A stretch of 64,000 bases of DNA. Origin: a virus. How positions within the stretch are numbered: the stretch's first letter is position 1; each line of letters opens with the position of its first letter. Shown piece by piece: positions 1-12,800 of this stretch. The stretch is from positions 32,428 through 96,427 of the IMG/VR virus record IMGVR_UViG_3300032288_001804. One strand, written 5' to 3'. The notes below the pieces were generated by a model. The model was given only the letters and a program-made list of their open reading frames with translations, did no database searches and was not told the origin of the DNA. The position numbers and the translations under genes were made by a program.

Positions 1-3000
1 GTAGCTAACGGAGAATTTTCTAAAAATGCTTTACGCTTTAGCCAACGTTCATCTATTTTTTTAGCTGTTGGCTCAACAAACTCCCAAAGAGTATCTGTTA
101 AGTTTTCACCATATACATATAGTGCAGCTTTTTTACCTCTCTTTGAAGCCTTTTCAATTTCTGATACAAGCTTTTGAAGATCTGATTCTTCTGTAACACC
201 AAGGTTTTCTAAGTCATTAGTAATTTTATCAGCTAGTTCTATAAAAGAATCTAGATAATCACTAAGATTTTTAACACGATAAATACTAGTTTCAGATACA
301 CCAAGGTTTTTAATCTCCTCAATTCTACCAGCAATCTTTTTAGAAATCATATTTAATTGCTGAAGACTGTTAACAAATGCTATAGCAAGCTTTCTATTTT
401 CTTCTACAAGATCTTTAATATGTCTAGTTCTATTAGACTGGTAATTACTAAGAGTAGAAGTAATATATGCAAGATCCCTACTATCGTCAGTTGTTAATAG
501 GAGGGCAAGTTCCTGGTACTCTTCTTTAGTGGTAGCTTGAAGCTGATCACTAAATAGTTTGTACATTGAATCAATAGTATTTTTAAGTTGGGCATGTGTC
601 TTCTTAGCAGTCTCATCATCAACCGCATTATCCAACTCCTTAATGAAATCATTTATTTCTTTAGCGTATTGTACAGCATCCTGCTCTAAAGATTCTGCAG
701 TACCTATTGATGTATCTATATTAAACTTCTCGGATAGCATTTCATTTGCTAAATCCATAAAAGAAGTATTAACTCCTAGGTCACTAAGCTTAGGTCCAGC
801 ACCAAATAGTTTTCTAAAGAACTTTTTAATTTGATAAAGTATATTAGAAATCATTTCGCTGAATGAATTCGGCATAGGTGTGCTAGAAAGCTGAGCCTGT
901 GCTGCTATAGTCAACGCATGTACAATAATTTCTTCTGAAAATCCTTGTGGATCACCTTCAAGTTCAGGGTATTGCTTTAAAAAGTTTTCTTGTAAACCTA
1001 ATTTACCTAATTCAGACCAAGCCTTCTTAGCTAGTTTTTGAAATAACTCTGGATTTTCTTTTGCTAAGTACTTTACAAAAGGGTGAGCAAACTCGTGAAA
1101 TAAAGTCTTTGTACTTAATGCACCATCTACTATATATACTTTTCCATTATAAAAGAATGCTGGTGCATTATTATAAGGAGCATTTGTATTCTTAGTAAGT
1201 TCTATTGCCTCATCTTTACTAATAAATTGAACCTCAGGTTCACCAAACACATTTAGCATGTTCATACTAGCTGCTAAGTTTTTTACAACTTGCATTGCTT
1301 GAACATGTTCTGATTGCTCTTGAGTTAATGTATTTGATAATAAATCATTTATTGCCTCATTATCTTCTTCATAAGTAAGGCTTATCATATCATCGATAGC
1401 TTCAATTTCCTTGATAAACCACGCCCTATCTATACCATTTTCCTGAGAACTAGGTGAGTTAGGTTGTATAGGTATCGGAGTTTTAAGTACTTTTATGTAA
1501 TACTTTTGAGGTCCGTTTCTTAAATCATTCTCCTCTTTTACAACATCTAAGTAGCGTATATTACCATTAAGTCTGTTGTAGGCATTAACCTCATTTATAG
1601 CATTGGTGTAACCACCTTGCGATAAATACTTTTTGTTATATATGTTTGTGTCACCATTCAGCTTCATAAGATGTTTCTTAAACTGAGCTGGTGTTAAATC
1701 ATAAATGTTTTTATTATACTGCGGAGTATCTGTTGCTATATCTACAATGGCGTCATTGCTAAATGCAACTAGATATTGACTATCCGAGAACATTGTATAG
1801 TCAAGTCCTCTATAACCTCTATCTTTAAGAAAATTAAAGAAGTCATTTTGAATAGCTAATCCTTCTGGAGAATTATCAAGTATATTGAAATCAGTACCAG
1901 TTTGTTTTGTAAACTCAGATCTAAGTGCTCTATACTCTTTAGCGTCTCCTTGTAAAAATCCTTTAGTATCTACACTTACTTGTCTTACATTTTTACCGTA
2001 GTCTTTTGCCTCTGCTTTATCAACAGTAAAATAGTTAACATCTCTATTGTCTAGAGTATTATATCCTTGATATACAGTTTTAATGTCATCATTAGTTTCT
2101 TCAGTTTCCTGTATAGTATCTTCTATAAAAGAAAAATATCTGAACCCTGGAGCATTAAACTTATAAATGTCTTTCTTAAATGGGGCAAAGTAAATTAAGT
2201 CCATGATATCTTTACCACGGCCCATATTTATTTTTGCTTCAAAGATTTGCTTCCAGTCTTTCCAGTAGTTATCAAATATTTCTGGATAGTTACCTTCTCC
2301 AGTTCTTAAAAAGAAATCTAAAACGTATCTCTTAGGTCTGGTTTCACCAGTTTCTTCATCAATCTCAAATGCTGTAGGATGTTCAATATACCCGGTAATT
2401 GTAACACTTTCACCCTTTTTATGGTCACGTCCTATAAATGCAGTTTGGAATGTCCATGATGGAAATATGTTTTTTAGATTTTTATACCAAGATTGATCTT
2501 CCAAAAATGGTATGATCTCTTCATTAAATTTATTACGACCTAAAGCTGAACCAACACTTGATCTACGCTGCATGTAACCTAGACCTTTGGTTTGAATCCA
2601 GTTTAAAAATTGTTGAGCATTTGCTTCTTTTCTAAAATGATCTAGTGTAATAACACCATCAATATCATGTAAGTCTTCACTAAAGCTTCTATATGTAGCA
2701 CCGTATCTTCTTAATACTTGTGAACCAGATAACTTATAGGCTTTACCCTCAGGATCTAAAGAGTTAAATAGCTTTTGTAATACATCTGCTGCAAAAGGAT
2801 CTGCAGATAATGTAGTGTAATAGTTTTTTTGTTCTAGTAGATTACCCTTTTTGTCATAGAGCATGCCATCGCGGACCTCTATACCACGCATCCACTTTTT
2901 GAAATCCTTCTTATAGATATCATCTACTAAATCAAAAAGTAAATCATTAAGCTTTTCAGCATTGTACTTAGTAAAAGGTTTACCATGTATTGCTTTATGT

Positions 3001-3872
3001 ACGAAGTTGTATATAGCAGCTAAAGCTGTTTTAAGAACTGTTACTGCATAAGGGCTTTTAAAACCTTTTTTCTCAAAGAAAGATTTATCAATATCTGGAT
3101 TTTCAAAGTCTACCTTCTCACGTAAATCTGGTCTATAGTTAAGTAAACCTTCTGTAATAAACTCAATAATAACTTGTTTATGAGCCCAAGCGTTTTTAGG
3201 TGCACCTCTACGCTCTGAAGGGTCATCAACGGTTTCTTCAATGATCTCTAAATCAGCTTGTTGAACAGCATTGTTTTTAGTTAGGGTATCATATTTATCA
3301 TATAATTCTTCATACTTATTCCAAAGCTTAATGTTAAACCATAGGTCTTTGGCTATTTTAGACTTTCTACCTAAAAATGTATAAGCAATATTAGCAGTTT
3401 GTTTTGCTAGCCCTTTATCAGAAAGATTTTTTGGTATCGCTAGGAGTTTCTGGAGCATATCAAAAGCTGCAACAGGGGGGCCTAATTCGCCTTTATCCCA
3501 TCTTCCTGCTGTACTCATTTGCTCTGCTAAACCAGTCCACTCTTGGCTACCTTCTTCAATAATATCAATACGTAGTGATCTTATAAAATCATATAAGGAA
3601 TCTCTAAACTCTTTTTGTTGACCTTCAAACTTTTGATAAGCCTTAAGATTACCCTTAAAGTTTCTTACCTTAAACTTTTTAAGATCTTGTCTTTTAGCTT
3701 CATAGTAGTCTCTGCGTTCTGGATAGGCTTCTTGTAAAGTATCTAAAATAGCAAAAGGATCAATTAAAGAACCTTTATCTTCAGTAAGTAGTAAATAATT
3801 ACTTACATCATAGTCCCCTAACAATCTTCTTGCTGCTTCTAATGAAGGATTAAAAATTTGACAACTAGCCAT
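1..3872 (-). CDS. Giant polyvalent (ejected effector-type) protein with NTase-, ART- and zincin-like motifs; 3' end cut by window
   Basis: The reading frame is open from ATG at 3872 to base 1 (about 1290 residues), so the C-terminus is missing. Three enzyme-like signatures are visible. Residues 383-405 read G383-S384 then HDID with D403 and D405, resembling the hG[GS]...Dh[DE] core of nucleotidyltransferases. Residues 600-709 resemble the ADP-ribosyltransferase domain of polyvalent proteins: VYQGY at 600-604, YFTVDKAEAKDYG at 614-626, GYRGLDY at 686-692 and QYLVAF at 699-704. Residues 926-930 are HEFAH, a zincin metalloprotease motif, with E980/E981 as possible third ligand. The rest is helical and lacks features I recognise. 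It starts 3 bp after the stop of the RNA polymerase gene, so it is probably cotranscribed and packaged with it. Domain calls are by eye; the zincin is the firmest and the NTase the weakest. Confidence 0.85.
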   Translation of the reverse strand, partial: MASCQIFNPSLEAARRLLGDYDVSNYLLLTEDKGSLIDPFAILDTLQEAYPERRDYYEAKRQDLKKFKVRNFKGNLKAYQKFEGQQKEFRDSLYDFIRSLRIDIIEEGSQEWTGLAEQMSTAGRWDKGELGPPVAAFDMLQKLLAIPKNLSDKGLAKQTANIAYTFLGRKSKIAKDLWFNIKLWNKYEELYDKYDTLTKNNAVQQADLEIIEETVDDPSERRGAPKNAWAHKQVIIEFITEGLLNYRPDLREKVDFENPDIDKSFFEKKGFKSPYAVTVLKTALAAIYNFVHKAIHGKPFTKYNAEKLNDLLFDLVDDIYKKDFKKWMRGIEVRDGMLYDKKGNLLEQKNYYTTLSADPFAADVLQKLFNSLDPEGKAYKLSGSQVLRRYGATYRSFSEDLHDIDGVITLDHFRKEANAQQFLNWIQTKGLGYMQRRSSVGSALGRNKFNEEIIPFLEDQSWYKNLKNIFPSWTFQTAFIGRDHKKGESVTITGYIEHPTAFEIDEETGETRPKRYVLDFFLRTGEGNYPEIFDNYWKDWKQIFEAKINMGRGKDIMDLIYFAPFKKDIYKFNAPGFRYFSFIEDTIQETEETNDDIKTVYQGYNTLDNRDVNYFTVDKAEAKDYGKNVRQVSVDTKGFLQGDAKEYRALRSEFTKQTGTDFNILDNSPEGLAIQNDFFNFLKDRGYRGLDYTMFSDSQYLVAFSNDAIVDIATDTPQYNKNIYDLTPAQFKKHLMKLNGDTNIYNKKYLSQGGYTNAINEVNAYNRLNGNIRYLDVVKEENDLRNGPQKYYIKVLKTPIPIQPNSPSSQENGIDRAWFIKEIEAIDDMISLTYEEDNEAINDLLSNTLTQEQSEHVQAMQVVKNLAASMNMLNVFGEPEVQFISKDEAIELTKNTNAPYNNAPAFFYNGKVYIVDGALSTKTLFHEFAHPFVKYLAKENPELFQKLAKKAWSELGKLGLQENFLKQYPELEGDPQGFSEEIIVHALTIAAQAQLSSTPMPNSFSEMISNILYQIKKFFRKLFGAGPKLSDLGVNTSFMDLANEMLSEKFNIDTSIGTAESLEQDAVQYAKEINDFIKELDNAVDDETAKKTHAQLKNTIDSMYKLFSDQLQATTKEEYQELALLLTTDDSRDLAYITSTLSNYQSNRTRHIKDLVEENRKLAIAFVNSLQQLNMISKKIAGRIEEIKNLGVSETSIYRVKNLSDYLDSFIELADKITNDLENLGVTEESDLQKLVSEIEKASKRGKKAALYVYGENLTDTLWEFVEPTAKKIDERWLKRKAFLENSPLA

Positions 3873-3875
3873 CTT

Positions 3876-6800
3876 TTAGCATTTATTGAGTTCTTGTATT
3901 TTATTTAAGATATCTTCACGAGTTACTCGTATGAATTTTTTAGGTGCCACAACTTCATAGTTCTTGTTCTTGTACCCAAATTCTTCGTAAAGCCTCTTAG
4001 ACAAATATACGAAAGTTTTAGGGGCTTTTGCCCTCTTTTGGTTTACATTTTCACCATTAACATCAGCACCAATCATGTATTGCCCATAGCCAGCAGCATT
4101 CCAGAATATCTTATTATCGTAATCTTTAGCTGCAGTCTTAAGAGCTTGAATACTATTCTCAATAGCTTTTACATTTAAATCGTAGTTATCATCATTCATT
4201 TGCTGACTTACAACATCTTGATAGCCCAATTTACTTGTTAAGCCAAATGAGTTTGTATGCTCTTGTGAAAGTGCAAATACTGAGTCATTTGTTTCTAAAG
4301 CTTTAGCAGTTGGATTAGCTGCGCCATTATACACAAACAAGTAATTTTTTCTATCTTTAAGAAGTTGGTTTATGGCTAGTTTAATGTCTACTCCTTCAGG
4401 TGCCTTTTCTACAATGAAACTTGGGCTTTGGTAGTTATCTCTAAATGTTTGCACTGTACCAAATGATCCAGTAAGATCTGCTGCAGGATTTTTAGAAGCT
4501 TTCCACAAAGGTTGATCTAGGGTATAGTTTCTAACTTTATATCTACTAGCTGTATTCTTATATGAATTAACTGTACTAAACTTATTAAAGTAACTATTAA
4601 CAAGATTCCAAGTCATTAACTTATTAGCTTCCATATAGTTAAGCATGCTTTCTAAGATTGGAGTCAATCTTGTATCCGGCATGATTTGTCCTATACCATA
4701 CTCCCCTTTAGAGTTAAACCCTGTAGTAAACATGGTATATATAGGTAAGTTGCTGAAGAACTTTGAAATCTCCTGAGCCTCGCTCGAGGTCATGTTAGCA
4801 GTTTCAATTAAGTTATATGGGTCCATTAACTCAACTAAGTCTTCGTGGAATCTATTTATTCTATCCGCATCTAGCTTACTAGACTTAAATTTAATAACAC
4901 GCTCTTTAGTTTTTGCTTCATCAGCAGTTAAGAAGTCTAATACTTTATACTTCTGTACAAGATCAGGATACTTCTCTTTGATATCAAGAAGTCTTTTTGC
5001 ATATGACTTAGTAGGACTCTTTAAAATATAGTACTGGTTAAATGTATTATCCAAAGCCATATCTCTTAAGGTATGCTCATATGCAAAAGTTGTAGCTTCT
5101 TTTTCTAACTCGGCCTCTGTAAAGTCTTCATACTTAGCAGCTGTAAAATCTTTTTTATACTGGATATAGTCATCTCGTTTAATGATTTCAGATACTGGTA
5201 TTGCATTTCTTAAGTACTCACGCTCCATTACATATCTACCATATTCGCGTATGTTTTGGAACATAGTTGATCTAATTGCACCAAATGCAAATGGTAGTTC
5301 TGGATTAGTAATATTAATGTTTTCTTTACCGCTATTAGATTGTAAGTTTTCAAACTCTTCTACCAATTTTTGCTTATCAAAATACATCATTGGTATAGTA
5401 GTCTTGTCTTTTAACTTAACGTTTTTAACAAATACCGATACAGGAGACTTAGTTGTTGGCTTAAGTTTTACTGCCTTAGATGCAACTTGCAAACTTTTGT
5501 AATACTTAATAGAGTCAAGGTCCAAATTACGCATGTAGTTCTGGAACATAAACATTACCAAGTCATTTCTGAAGTTAGAAATAAAAGATTCTTGGTCACC
5601 AAATGTATCAGAAACTGTATCCTTAAAGCCTTTACTTCCTAACTTTTTAAGTAAATAATCATTTACCAACTTAGAGTCTCTAATGGTAAATAGATTCTTA
5701 TAGATATCAGCCATAAATTCTGATATACCAAAGCTTGATATAGATGAGTCGTCTAGGATCTTATTGATAACGTCATCTCCTAATCTTTCATCTTCACGTA
5801 ATTGGTCAGCTTGATATTGTCTCAAGTTAGTCTCAAATAAACTTGCTGCAACTTGTGTATCTAAATTGGTAGTACGCTTAACTGCAGTAATTACTTTAGA
5901 CATATCTTCTATATCTAGGAAGTGTAATAACAATGCTAGCTGATCCGTGCTTTCAAAATCAAGTTCATCTTGTAAGTGATCTTCAAAGTATTGTTGATTA
6001 AAGATTTGATCTTTTAATGATCCTGCAATAGCTGTTGCTGCGTTTTTAATTCCTTTTGAGTAAAGTACTACATCACCATCATCATTAGTGTCTGTATAAG
6101 CTAACATTTCTGGGAAGTTCATAAGAACTTTTCTACGCGCTTCACTTCTAAAGAAATTTGGGTTTGATAATTCAATACCCAAAGGTCCTGCGTATGCCGA
6201 TCTAGCTTTTTTAACTTCTGTAATATATTGACGTATAATAGGTTGTGATACAAAGTAAGCAGCTTGTCTAATAGGTACACCAGCTTGAACCATTAATAGT
6301 AATGCTGGAGCTACAAAGTTGTTACCTTGAATATCAAAGATCCACGGATCTTTAGCAATATCTACCCAACCATTGATAAGTTGAGAAATAACATCTGATA
6401 CTTTGTTTATACCATCTGCATCATATAAATTACTTAATGATATAGCAGGACCGTCTGGAGTTAGTAATGTGTTATGCGGCAAATAAATAGTTTGCTCTTT
6501 CATAACTTTATTACCCTTACTATCCTCATCAATTTTATAACTAGGTTGTAAATAAGCACCAACAGTATTAAAGATTACGCTATAGGTATTGTCTACGGCA
6601 CCTTGACCTAGAGTTCTCTTACCAATGCTATTAGAACCATGCTTATAGATATTATATTCTATTTCAAATATTCTAGTACCTTTAATTTTATCACCTCTTT
6701 CAGTAAATACATTTTGTAAAGAGTCGTATGGTCTTACTTTAGAAGCAAGCTCCTGTGCAATAGGTAATACAATATCAGTTGCATTAGGTGTGATAAGATC

Positions 6801-9800
6801 TACATAGTTACTCTCTAAAGAAAGTATATCCATGATGTCTGTGATAACATCATTTTGGAAATCCTCTGCTATAGATACTGAGCCATCTTCATTTTTGGTA
6901 AGCTTATACATTAAAGTGGTAAGCTTATCAATGTCAAAGTCACCTCCTGATTTAGCTACAATTTCTGCTGGAAGTACAATTTGATTACTACCTTCTGGTA
7001 AGAACTCATATACTTCCATAAACTCCATAGAGTTTAGACCTTGCACAGGAATACGCACACCAGCTAAAGAAACAAGCTTGCGATTATCATCTTCATTTAA
7101 CCAGCTTTCATCTTTAAGAAGTTGGTTAAGAGCTTGAAGACGAGTAAGTGATTGCCCTTTTCTTGCAGCATCCTCAATCATCTCAGTAACCTTTGGTAAG
7201 TCTAAAAGCTTTTTATATTCTCCTTGAATACCAATCTTAATTTTCATGGCCATTGTCTTACCATCTTTTTTTCTATAGAATGGTAAGTCGTTAGTGCCTA
7301 ATACTTCTAAACGCTCCTTAGAGTCTTTGTTAGCATTAAAGAAATCACGGTTAGTATAACCAGCACCTGACACTTGAACTAAAGCCTCTCCTGTAACCTT
7401 TTGCTTAATAAGCTTTTTATTAATAATAGATACAAGAACCTTTTCAATTTCAGCCGCTGCTAGAGATACATCTAGAGAAGATTTTAATTTACCTTCTTTA
7501 TTAAGCTTAACAAAATCTAAGTGGTGCTCAGCAAGTTCACGCTTGGTTAATTGACTTTCTATATAAGCAAATAACTTATCTAAAGGTCCTGTTGGTTTAC
7601 CATTTTCATACGTCCAACCTATTTCATCTAATAACTCTTGTTTCTTTTGAGCCATAAGATTTTCAAGGTTGCCTTGAAAACGTTTAATTAAGCTATAGTT
7701 TTTAGATTCTCTACGCTTAGTTCTATCATCTCCAATTTTATTCCAATTAGCAATCCTAACTTCTTTAGGCATATCTGGTTGAAAGTCTGTAGGTACACCA
7801 TTCTCCATTAGCCCAGACTCAATAAGTTTACGCAACTGAGTAGGGAATGTAGTTTTATTCTTATACTTAGGTGCAATCTCTAATTGCTTCTTGAAATACT
7901 TTAAGAATATATCGTTAGGAGTAAACATGTACCCGTCTTCTGTAAATGCCAACTCACGGTTAGTGGCATCTTCAGAATTTTTATAAAACTTATCTGGTTT
8001 ACCATTAGGTGTAATAGTAGCAATCTTAGATCCTGATCCAAATAAAGCATAGTCTACCTTTTGTTCAACCATCTTATTGTGAAGCTTTTCAAGATCGGAG
8101 CCTTCAATAGTAGATGGGATTAATGGTACCAATGAGAATTTATGGAACGCTGTAAGTGGTAAGCCATTTGTTGCAAGTGGTCCCCAGTATTGCATTTTAA
8201 GTACAGGGAAGAATTCTTTAATTCTAGTCTGATCAATATTCTTCTTAGCCAATACATCTCTATATAATAACTCTTGTGTATCTGACCATGCACCCATCAT
8301 AATGCTAAGTGCTTTATAACCATCAAAAGTTATCCAACCCTGAGCATCCCCTTCTTTCATTTCACGGTATGGCTTAGCACGTTCGCTAACAATTTTATTA
8401 ACTTCCTCGTCTGTTAATTTACCGCTTTTATAACCAGGTGAGTTTTTAATAGAAGTTCTAATATCATCTTCAATAGCAGCATAGTATAATGATTTTGTTT
8501 CAACATCTTCTAATACTGCACTTCTAAATTGTTCACCATAAGACTTATCTACACTTTGACCTGTATACCAGCTACTTGAACGATAGCTAGCTTTATCAGG
8601 GGCAAATACAACATTATTTAAATAACGTAACATTGCAGGGTCTGTTCTTGGAATAATACCACCGCTATTAATACCGGCGTTACGTTTTTGAAACTCCTCC
8701 TTAGCCATGTTATACAAAGCTGGATCACCATGATAGAGCAATACAGTTTCTACATTATGTATAAAACTATTATAAACATGCGTTTTAATTGCAATGTTTC
8801 TAGTTTCGTTTCTACTTAGCCTTTTAGCTTTTGCATCATCACCAGCATAGATCTCTTGAATCTTATCATGCATAGTGTTATCTATATACTCAGCCTCTAC
8901 TAGTTTTTCAGTAAACTCATTTATCTTATTTGCAAAGTATACTTTTATAACATCATCTGCTATTCTCTTTTTAAGGTCACTTGATTCTGGTAAATCTAAA
9001 TAGTCACGTAGTCTACCACCATACTCAGCAGGAATATTCATTAACTCCTCCTGAAGCTCAGGTCTAATCATGTCTGAGAATATCACAAACTTTTGACCCT
9101 CTACACCATAAGTAGATTTACCTACTGGTATCATACGCTCAACAGCATTAGCTGGTAAAGCCTTTACCCTATTGATACGATCAAGCTCGGCCTCTAAATA
9201 TCCTAGTAAGATATTAAACGCTGCAGCTTCACCATTAGTACCAAGTGCAAACTCTCTAGGGTTTACATAATACTTTCTATTAGATAAGTGATATACAAGT
9301 ATTGTAGATTTATCTGCAGGGGTAGTTCCCATAGGTAAACCATGAATAACACTTACGTGAAAATCTGTAAGACGCTTTGTAAATTCATCTGAGTCTGATG
9401 CAGCAATACCATTATTAGCTTCACCATTAACAGTAAATGAAACACCTGCTAGATTATTAATATCTATGGTAATCTTTTCATTAGATCCAACCTCTTCTTT
9501 AATAGAACGCTTAGGACCATTAGGCTTTGACATGTCAAAAAGCTCATGGATTGTAATAAGGCGCTTTCTCTTAGGATCTGGATTATTACTTACAAACGGA
9601 TTACGTAGTCCAGACAAGTGATTCATCTCAGGCTTTGCAGTAAGAGTATTAAAATCAGGTGCTTCCTGTAATTCTCTAATCATTTGAGTAATGGTATTGT
9701 TTTCCATAAACTCATACTGCGCATCACCAGCTGCATTTAATACCATGAAGTCTGAATAATCATCGGTATATGTAGCTTGAATCTTTTGTAAAGAGTTGTA

Positions 9801-12800
9801 GAATCCGCGTAAGCCTTTTAGAACTTCACCATTGTCCCTAATCTTTTTAGTAGGGTTAATCAAGTCATCAATTTTTCTTACAATGACTATATTCTTTGGC
9901 TTGTTTTCAGCAATAGCCTTATCATTATGAAGCTTTATAGCCTCAATGCGATCAAAGATAACTTTAGCTGGATTAGGAATCATCTTATTTAATGCGGCAA
10001 CAATTTTAGATTTGTTGTCAAAATAAATTCCTACATCTTGTAAAAACTTAATTCTATTAAGATTGCTATATTGCGATACATAGTCGTTATATATAGCATC
10101 AATATCTAAGAAGTTATTACCATTTATATCAGGTTTGATATACTTAGTAGTAACTGTTTTAAATCTATCATTCCAGTCACGGCCTATTTTAGCATCTGCT
10201 GTTGAAGCTCCTCCCACTTTAGCACTATACTCATACTCAGTTCTAATAATATTACCTTCTTCATCTCGCTCAAGTACATTAGTAGTTCTATCTACAACTA
10301 AAGCAACAAGTGGTACACGAGTTTTATTGAATGCATCATTAAACTGTGTCCATAAGTTTTGAGCATTAGCCGTCATCTGTGTATCAGGATTGCCAAGTTT
10401 AATTAGCAATTCTTGTATAAACGGATAGTCTTCTTTTGAATCTTGTAAACGAGTATACATTTCTTGTGGGCTATTAGCACCCTGAAGTATTCTAGTTATA
10501 CGATTCCAAGCAATACCAAAATCCATTAACGTGTTAAAGCCTAAATTGTTTAGAGCTTTATCACCATTAGACTCTAAAGCATGTAAGCTTTTAATTAAAT
10601 AGATTACACTCTCGTTAGCAAGATCAAGTAGTGATGCTTCATTACCTCTTCTATCATGACCATCTCTACTCTTAAATTCACCAGTATCTTCAAATAGTAA
10701 TACTGCTTTTTCTGCAGCTGTAACAAAATCTGAGAAGCGAGACTTCTTATTGTAATAAGCAATAATACCTTTATCACTTTCAGTATCCCAGTTATCTGTT
10801 GCCCATACTAATGCATCTTGCTGATTTAAAAGTCTTTGCTTTTCACTATCTGTTGTAGCATTTGCTATTTGGACATCTAGTGCTTCAATAGCTTCTTCTA
10901 TTTTAGTCTTAGCATAAGTTAAAGCTGCATCTCTACCTTTTGGTATGGATAGGAGAGCCGTTGTGTAATATGCTTTATCGCCGGAACCATCTTCGGTTAC
11001 ACCAATTCTTAGGTTAACAAAATCGGATACTAATGAATCTAAAGTATCCACTAATTCCATAGAGTTACGCATAGTAAGTAAAGGTGTACTATAGTTTTCA
11101 TCTATAGACTCAGCCCCCTTATTCATTACTTGCTGTCTAATCTCTGCAGGTAAGTTTTGCTCAGAGTAACTATACTCAGTTAATCTTCCAAACTGTAACT
11201 TGTTATAAATATCATTAGCATAAGTCAACGCTTCCTGGTTTAAAACCATGTCGTTGTAACTCTGTGCCCCAAATAATTCAAGGAAGAAATCAAGAATTTT
11301 CCTAAAGATACTACGTTGTGTAACATCTTTAATTTGCATTTTACCACCAGATAGCATGTAAGCTCTAAACTCTTCAGCTAGGAACTCCTCAAGTTCAAGA
11401 TCACTTGCTTTAGCAAAGTCTCTATATACACCTTTGTAAGTTCTAAAATTACCGCTACGCTTTCTAGTTTTTTCATAAAGCTCTTGTCTTTGAGCATCAG
11501 TCATGAACATACGGGTAAACCCGTGCCATGCCTCGTGATATAAGTCTGAGTAATTAGCGCCTTCAAAAAGTATAATAGCATTTTGATACCACTTTGCAAC
11601 TGATGTAGGGTCATAAGTATTAACCTCATTCATTAAATTTTCAAGTGGGAAGTAGTTTTTAAATATGCTATTATCAAACCACTTCTTAGCTTCTTCTAAC
11701 TTAGCCTTTAATTCGTCTGGACTAAGCTGTGCAATATCAAAGCGTAATCCGTATTGTCTAACAAAATCTCTAGCTTGTTTTTTATTTCTAGAAAGCCCTT
11801 GGAATTCATCATCCTCAAGGCTATCATTCTTAACAATCTCATTTATAACTTCCCAAGCTGATTTCTTAGGTGCTTCTTCAACTTTTTCAACCGGAGTTTC
11901 TTCAGTAGTTTTAGCAGCTTTCTTTTTAGTAGTCGGTTTAGTAGTAGCAGACTTCTTACCTTTATTTGTTTTAGTAGGTGCAGCTGCTTTCTTTTTCTCG
12001 TAGTTTAAGATCTTCTCAAAAGTTTCCGAGCTAGGGTCAAACTTAATATGACCATTGAGCCCTACTATTTGATTATCTTTATTAAGTGGTATATTGATAT
12101 AAAAGTTATCTTTAATGTAATCTACATAGTTAACTTCATTTTTTGTTTTAAGCCACTCACCATCTTTGTCATTGATTGTGAAGTTGTCAAATAAACCACT
12201 AATGTTACCAAGTACATTTGATTTAATATGAAGACGTCTCTTATAGACTTTGTAATAGCCAGTACCTTTAGTTCTTTTTCTAGCTATAGGATCTTCAATA
12301 ATAGTATTCTCGTCTAACTTATCTACGTAAGCTTTATCTTTTTGATTATTTATAACGGTTTTACCATTAAGAAATCCAGCTTTTATTTCTTTCTCAGTAA
12401 CCTCAGTTCCTGATACATAAAACTTTTCAAAAAGATGTTTATATATAGCATCTTCTACTGCAGCTTCATTTTCTAAATCAATGCTTTTTCCAGATAGCTT
12501 TAACGTAGGACCAAGTCCTTTAATATAGTTATATTCAATTCCTGATTCGGGTAAGTATATAAATTCAGACAAATATTTGTTTTTCTCATCCACACTAAGC
12601 TCACGCTTATCACCTAATTCATTTACTTCAACTACAGGTCTAGCAATTAATCGAGCAAGTTTTCTAGCAATATCACTAGACATTCCTCTACTAATAATAG
12701 GGATGGCTCCATTAACACCATTAATGTAAAATACTTGGTTAGTTTTAGTTTGTCCAGAAGCCTGGTAATTTTTTTCAGGTACGATAACTGGCTTAAATAC

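Noticed and set aside
5182-5502. Plus-strand reading frame of 106 codons inside the RNA polymerase gene
   Set aside because: It is an antisense shadow of a gene with clear protein motifs; no promoter or family likeness. The same applies to the other plus-strand frames, for example at 11665-12003, 14928-15296 and 53905-54273.
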